From the NCBI GenBank assembly GCA_900762245.1, contig CAAFFR010000041.1, positions 1 to 9,252 on the forward strand: a stretch of 9,252 nt of DNA, written 5' to 3'. This document shows, piece after piece, positions 6,701-9,252 of the stretch (position 1 is its first letter; the number at the start of each line of letters is the position of its first letter). Under the pieces are notes generated by a model. That model saw only the letters and a list, made by a program, of their open reading frames with translations. It did no database searches and was not told the DNA's origin. The position numbers and the translations under genes were made by a program. The DNA is from an uncultured Oscillospiraceae bacterium (GTDB lineage: Bacteria > Bacillota_A > Clostridia > Oscillospirales > Oscillospiraceae).

Positions 6701-6865
6701 TGTCATTGCGAACCAGTCCGCACTATATTATGGTATGATTGCCACCGGCAATCATTGGCATTGTAGATTCGCTGCGCGGAGCACCACTGGTGTGGCAATC
6801 TCCCCGACATTCCGAAAACCTGAAGGGGATTGCCACGCCAGTGTGAGCACTGGCTCGCAATGACA
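6701..6865. repeat. Palindromic interspersed element, copy 3 (enlarged, rearranged left half)
   Basis: A 165-bp copy in the thrC-thrB spacer, with ends TGTCATTGC and GCAATGACA. The right end matches copies 1 and 2 closely (GCCAGTG TGAG CACTGGC). The middle arm can still form (GTGGCAATCTCCCC with GGGGATTGCCAC, one bulge). The left half is unlike the others: it begins like an inverted right end (GAACCAGTCCGCAC), then has unrelated A+T-rich sequence and an extra hairpin GATTGCC ACC GGCAATC. This suggests a nested or rearranged copy. It starts 9 bp after the thrC stop and ends 34 bp before thrB. Confidence 0.82.
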
Positions 6866-6899
6866 TATTCATTCCATCATTTTTGGGAGACAGATATTT

Positions 6900-7790
6900 A
6901 TGAAACGAGTCACCATCCGCGTCCCGGCCACCACCGCCAATCTCGGTCCCGGCTTTGACGCTTTCGGCTGCGCCCTGAGCCTTTACACCGACGTGACCTT
7001 CGAGGAAACGGAATCCGGCCTGGAGATCACCGGCTGCGACGAAGAATACACCGGCCCCGACAACCTGGCCTACACTTCCTACTGCGCAGTCCTGAATACC
7101 CTGAGTGAGGAGGTCCGGGGTGTCAAAATTCACATCGATGCCCACATCCCCATCTGCCGCGGCTTAGGCTCCTCTGCCGCCCTTCTGGTAGCAGGTGCCA
7201 TGGGCGCCAATGTGCTGCGGGGCAGCAAGCTCTCCACCCAGGGTTTGCTGAACATCACCAACGCCATGGAAGGCCACCCGGATAATCTGGCCCCCGCCTT
7301 CTACGGCGGTCTTACCGCCTCCATGGTGGACGGCGGCCTGCCGGTATCCGTCAGTTTTCCCCTCCACCCGGACTGGGAATTTCTGGCCCTGATCCCGGAC
7401 TTCGACCTGCCCACCACCCTGGCAAGATCCGTCCTGCCCGAACAGATCAACCGAGCCGATGCCATTTACAACATCTCCCACGGTGCGCTGGTACTGAAAG
7501 CCCTGGAGCTGGGCGATGAAAAGCTGCTGCGCAACGCCATGCAGGACAAGCTCCACCAGAATTACCGCAAGCGCCTGATTCCAGACTATGAAAAAATCGA
7601 AGCGCTGGTTCGCACCACCGGTGCCGCCTTCTGCCTCTCCGGCGCAGGCCCTACCCTGCTGTGCATCACTCAGGACTCCAACCTGGAAGAAAAGCTGGCA
7701 AAGAAGCTGGATGCCATCACCGAAAAAAACTGGCAGATGCTTCCCCTGCATGTCGAATTTCAGGGTGCCCATGTCCTTTGTGCGGAATAA
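6900..7790 (+). CDS. thrB: Homoserine kinase
   Basis: A GHMP-family kinase that phosphorylates L-homoserine with ATP to O-phospho-L-homoserine, the substrate of ThrC. The 296-residue length is normal. The N-terminal motif VPATTANLGPGFDAFG is at residues 8-23. The ATP-binding glycine/serine loop PICRGLGSSAALL is at 84-96. EGHPDNLAPA is at 124-133. The C-terminal GHMP motif SGAGPT is at 247-252. GGGAGA lies 9 nt before the ATG, a slightly long gap. No promoter is convincing in the spacer, so co-transcription with thrC through the palindromic element is likely. The order thrC-thrB, downstream of a divergent hom promoter, completes the aspartate-to-threonine route. A strong hairpin follows the stop codon immediately. 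Confidence 0.97.
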   Translation: MKRVTIRVPATTANLGPGFDAFGCALSLYTDVTFEETESGLEITGCDEEYTGPDNLAYTSYCAVLNTLSEEVRGVKIHIDAHIPICRGLGSSAALLVAGAMGANVLRGSKLSTQGLLNITNAMEGHPDNLAPAFYGGLTASMVDGGLPVSVSFPLHPDWEFLALIPDFDLPTTLARSVLPEQINRADAIYNISHGALVLKALELGDEKLLRNAMQDKLHQNYRKRLIPDYEKIEALVRTTGAAFCLSGAGPTLLCITQDSNLEEKLAKKLDAITEKNWQMLPLHVEFQGAHVLCAE

Positions 7791-7794
7791 CATA

Positions 7795-7832
7795 ATAACG
7801 AAGGGCGGGGATACATCCCCGCCCTTCGTTAT
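7795..7832. terminator. Long perfect hairpin after thrB
   Basis: TAACGAAGGGCGGGGAT pairs perfectly with ATCCCCGCCCTTCGTTA, 17-18 bp counting the flanking A/T pair. It starts 5 bp after the thrB stop. Neither strand has a clean U-run: the plus side continues GTCTGTC and the minus side TATTATG. It most likely ends the thrC-thrB transcript and may also stop leftward transcripts from the macro-domain gene, but could instead act mainly as a 3' stabilising hairpin. Confidence 0.7.
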
Positions 7833-7901
7833 GTCTGTCAAAAATAATAACAACTATTAGGATACCAAAACAGACAAACATCAATATATGCTTATAATGC
7901 A

Positions 7902-7945
7902 CCCTCCTAGTGAATCAAGAGCGGTTCACTTCCGTTTTAGGAGGG
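7902..7945. other. Imperfect hairpin with SD/anti-SD-like arms
   Basis: CCCTCCTA (7902-7909) pairs with TAGGAGGG (7938-7945), and inside it GTGAA (7910-7914) pairs with TTCAC (7925-7929). It begins about 20 bp beyond the macro-gene stop on the minus strand. The arms look like a Shine-Dalgarno sequence and its complement on either strand, but no convincing gene follows. It may be a 3'-end structure of the macro-domain transcript. Confidence 0.45.
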
Positions 7946-7964
7946 AGGGCAGCAAAAACATTGC

Positions 7965-8693
7965 TTATTTCTTTTGGGGTGGTTTTTTCGTCAGAACAAT
8001 CTGAGCAATTGCGACGCCCCATTTTAATAGCTTTTCCTGGTTGTCCTCATCTTTTAACCATACCAGTGCTTTATGTACTTGATCGTCCAAGGCCTTCTGT
8101 GCGACTTCTTTTCCATCTACAAATAGCTGCCGGAATTTTGCTCTCTGTTCTGCCCTCTGTTCGTCGATAGCCAACTGCTCAGAGGGTACCGTTACATCAA
8201 ACCCCTGCATTCTCATAAGGATTTCCGTACTATCGTCAAATACAACCAGGTAAACATTTTTCAAACTCTCTCCCGCAAATTGACCGATACTTTCCTTTGC
8301 AATCTGAATTGCAAGCTCTTTATTAAAGCCATTGTTGCCCGATGCCAATAATGGGAAAGCAACAGATTCGCAACGCATTATTTCGGCAATATTTAGCGAA
8401 GCCAAATACGCAGAACTCAGCAGATCATATTCACCATGCTCTCCATCTACCCAACGCGGGACAACAGCATGAATAATATATTTGGATTTAAGCTTGTAAC
8501 CCAGAGTAGGAACTGCACAACCAGTATTGCAATGACCGATTTCTTTGCAGGCATTGGTTAAAGACATTCGACCAGCTGCTTTGAAGATTGCACGAGAGGT
8601 ACCGCTACCTTCGCGTAGCTCTTCATTTGCCGGGAGAACAATTGCATCAGCATTAAGGTTTACAATATTTGCTTTAACAACACTAAATTTCAT
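7965..8693 (-). CDS. Macro-domain protein (ADP-ribose binding fold)
   Basis: A 242-residue protein. The N-terminal macro domain covers about residues 1-155: NADAIVLPANEEL (14-26), the loop EGSGTSRAIFKAAG (28-41), the strand KYIIHAVVP (71-79) and LLASGNNGF (115-123). These match the ADP-ribose-binding loops of macro domains. The usual GGGGVDGAIH of MacroD-type hydrolases is replaced by GSGTSRAIF, without the Asp and His, so binding rather than hydrolysis is possible. Residues about 175-242 are charged and helical-looking, ending in a lysine-rich tail (LTKKPPQKK), and have no family I recognise. The start at 8693 follows GGAGGGATAAGT; an in-frame ATG six codons upstream sits before that site. 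Its promoter is at 8719-8747. Base use is more A+T-rich than in the thr genes, suggesting acquisition. No toxin partner such as DarT is seen. The substrate is unknown. Confidence 0.87.
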   Translation of the reverse strand: MKFSVVKANIVNLNADAIVLPANEELREGSGTSRAIFKAAGRMSLTNACKEIGHCNTGCAVPTLGYKLKSKYIIHAVVPRWVDGEHGEYDLLSSAYLASLNIAEIMRCESVAFPLLASGNNGFNKELAIQIAKESIGQFAGESLKNVYLVVFDDSTEILMRMQGFDVTVPSEQLAIDEQRAEQRAKFRQLFVDGKEVAQKALDDQVHKALVWLKDEDNQEKLLKWGVAIAQIVLTKKPPQKK

Positions 8694-8718
8694 ACTTATC
8701 CCTCCATTCATTTATATT

Positions 8719-8747
8719 AAGATAACATATTCATTTTGAAAACACAA
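8719..8747 (-). promoter_or_regulatory. Promoter of the macro-domain gene
   Basis: On the minus strand TTGTGT (8742-8747) and TATCTT (8719-8724) are separated by 17 nt. The start would be near 8712, giving a short leader of about 19 nt containing the ribosome binding site. A weaker divergent pair on the plus strand, TTGAAA (8736-8741) and TACGAT (8760-8765) with an 18-nt spacer, overlaps it and could drive rightward transcription toward the structured element. Confidence 0.5.
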
Positions 8748-8765
8748 TCAGTAAAATGCTACGAT

Positions 8766-8893
8766 AACTATATAGAAAAAATCTGTTCGCCAGGTCAGCA
8801 AACCCCAATAGGCAGAAAACAGCAAAACATAGCAAACAGAACCATCATCGGTACATTTTCGTATACTAATATTGGTTCTACTCTTGGTACATC
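8766..8893. other. Non-coding A+T-rich spacer, nothing recognised
   Basis: No gene with a ribosome site or recognisable protein is seen on either strand. A weak inverted pair AGAACC/GGTTCT (about 8838-8879) brackets a short A+T-rich stretch. Together with the flanking elements this makes the whole interval 8748-9109 free of any supported gene. Confidence 0.5.
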
Positions 8894-9012
8894 GGAAGGG
8901 ACTCGCTGCCAATTTATTTCCTCTAGGAAATAAATTGTAAGGTAGCGATGGGCCCCTACCCATCGCCCAACAGCCCACCGGGCTGTTGGATTTCGATCTT
9001 CGAGTCCCTTCC
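8894..9012. other. Multi-arm structured element (closed by 12-bp stem)
   Basis: A perfect 12-bp closing stem joins GGAAGGGACTCG (8894-8905) to CGAGTCCCTTCC (9001-9012). Between them are three consecutive hairpins. Arm A is AATTTATTTCC, loop TCTA, GGAAATAAATT (8911-8936), extended by CTGCC (8906-8910) with GGTAG (8941-8945). Arm B is CGATGGG (8946-8952) with CCCATCG (8959-8965). Arm C is CCAACAGCCC, loop ACC, GGGCTGTTGG (8967-8989). A fifth hairpin, CGCGC GCA GCGCG, follows at 9013-9025. One G-U pair in arm A works only in a plus-strand RNA, slightly favouring that strand. Open frames across it have no ribosome site and are judged spurious. It may be a non-coding RNA or a repeated mobile palindrome; I cannot name a family. 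Confidence 0.75.
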
Positions 9013-9062
9013 CGCGCGCAGCGCGAAACAAAGTAAGCGTAAATTCTAGCAGCATATAGCAC

Positions 9063-9097
9063 GAGGCATCCCGGAGGTTTGTATTCCAGGATGCCTC
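9063..9097 (-). terminator. Hairpin after the right-edge gene
   Basis: GAGGCATCC and GGATGCCTC pair over 9 bp; in minus-strand RNA the stem extends by U-G, G-C and G-C pairs. It starts 12 bp after the stop of the leftward partial gene, the right place for its transcript end. No U-run follows on the minus strand, while the plus side has AGATTTATT, so orientation is uncertain. Confidence 0.45.
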
Positions 9098-9109
9098 AGA
9101 TTTATTCAC

Positions 9110-9252
9110 TTAAATGGAGAAACGGATCGCGCTGTTTCTTTTTGCGTTCATGTACGCATCTTTGAAATCCTCTCTTGCGCCTTTGCCAAAGCAGATACGA
9201 TACGGCATTACCAGCCCATCCGAAATTATGCTGCCTTTGAAAGGAATTAATA
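9110..9252 (-). CDS. C-terminal end of an unidentified protein (partial)
   Basis: The frame is open from the window edge to a TAA at 9110-9112 and gives 46 residues. It begins LIPFKGSIISDGLV, continues MPYRICFGKGAREDFKD and ends NAKRNSAIRFSI. Alternating hydrophobic strands followed by a charged helix look like a genuine domain end rather than random translation, and a hairpin follows the stop at a normal distance. The start lies beyond the right edge. I do not recognise the family with confidence and assign no function. It is transcribed in the same direction as the macro-domain gene but is separated from it by about 420 bp containing the multi-arm element. Confidence 0.55.
   Translation of the reverse strand, partial: LIPFKGSIISDGLVMPYRICFGKGAREDFKDAYMNAKRNSAIRFSI

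Noticed and set aside
2345..6865. CRISPR array suggested by repeated palindromic blocks
   Set aside because: The copies are over 1 kb apart, differ in length and lie between genes; there are no regular spacers and no cas genes.
7965..8693. DarG-type antitoxin of a DarT/DarG pair
   Set aside because: No DarT-like toxin gene lies next to it in the window and the C-terminal region does not look like the DarG partner domain; I keep only the macro-domain call.
8894..9012. tRNA, because of TTCGAGTCCC near the 3' side
   Set aside because: The stem made by GAGTCCC is the outer closing stem; no acceptor stem, anticodon arm or T-arm of proper length can be drawn.
8748..9109. Two overlapping minus-strand open frames of about 104 codons across the multi-arm element
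   Set aside because: They translate the hairpins themselves, lack ribosome sites and overlap each other; the folding explains the open frames better.

Overview
The window looks chromosomal and comes from a Clostridia bacterium. The 5' end of a 16S rRNA gene at the left edge reads like an Oscillospirales (Ruminococcaceae/Oscillospiraceae-like) gut Firmicute. This placement is by eye and was not searched. The coding style is moderately GC-rich, with GGAGG-type ribosome binding sites throughout the core genes.

Layout. (1) 1-778: start of a leftward rRNA operon, with its leader and three near-identical tandem sigma-A promoters (TTGACA, 17-nt spacer, TANNAT). (2) 779-1210: a small leftward two-CBS-domain protein. 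(3) 1262-5043: a leftward cluster hom - lysC - asd (homoserine dehydrogenase, aspartate kinase, aspartate-semialdehyde dehydrogenase), closed by a stem-loop terminator. (4) 5044-5245: a short divergent control region in which the leftward hom promoter and the rightward thrC promoter overlap at their -10 boxes. (5) 5246-7790: rightward thrC and thrB (threonine synthase, homoserine kinase), followed by a long perfect hairpin. (6) 7833-9252: a visibly more A+T-rich accessory stretch. It holds a leftward macro-domain protein, a large multi-arm structured DNA/RNA element with no gene in it, and the C-terminal end of an unidentified leftward gene cut by the window edge.

The five amino-acid genes encode every enzyme from aspartate to threonine, arranged as two divergent units sharing one promoter region. 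Three copies of an interspersed palindromic element (ends TGTCATTGC / GCAATGACA) sit in the three within-unit spacers asd-lysC, lysC-hom and thrC-thrB. Stem-preserving base changes between copies support a folded form.

The parts that most deserve a second look are the multi-arm element at 8894-9012, the covarying palindromic family, the overlapping divergent promoters with a nearby inverted repeat, and the triplicated rRNA promoter module with an aligned start-site G. No clearly new enzymatic or defence system is visible; most of the window is ordinary core metabolism.
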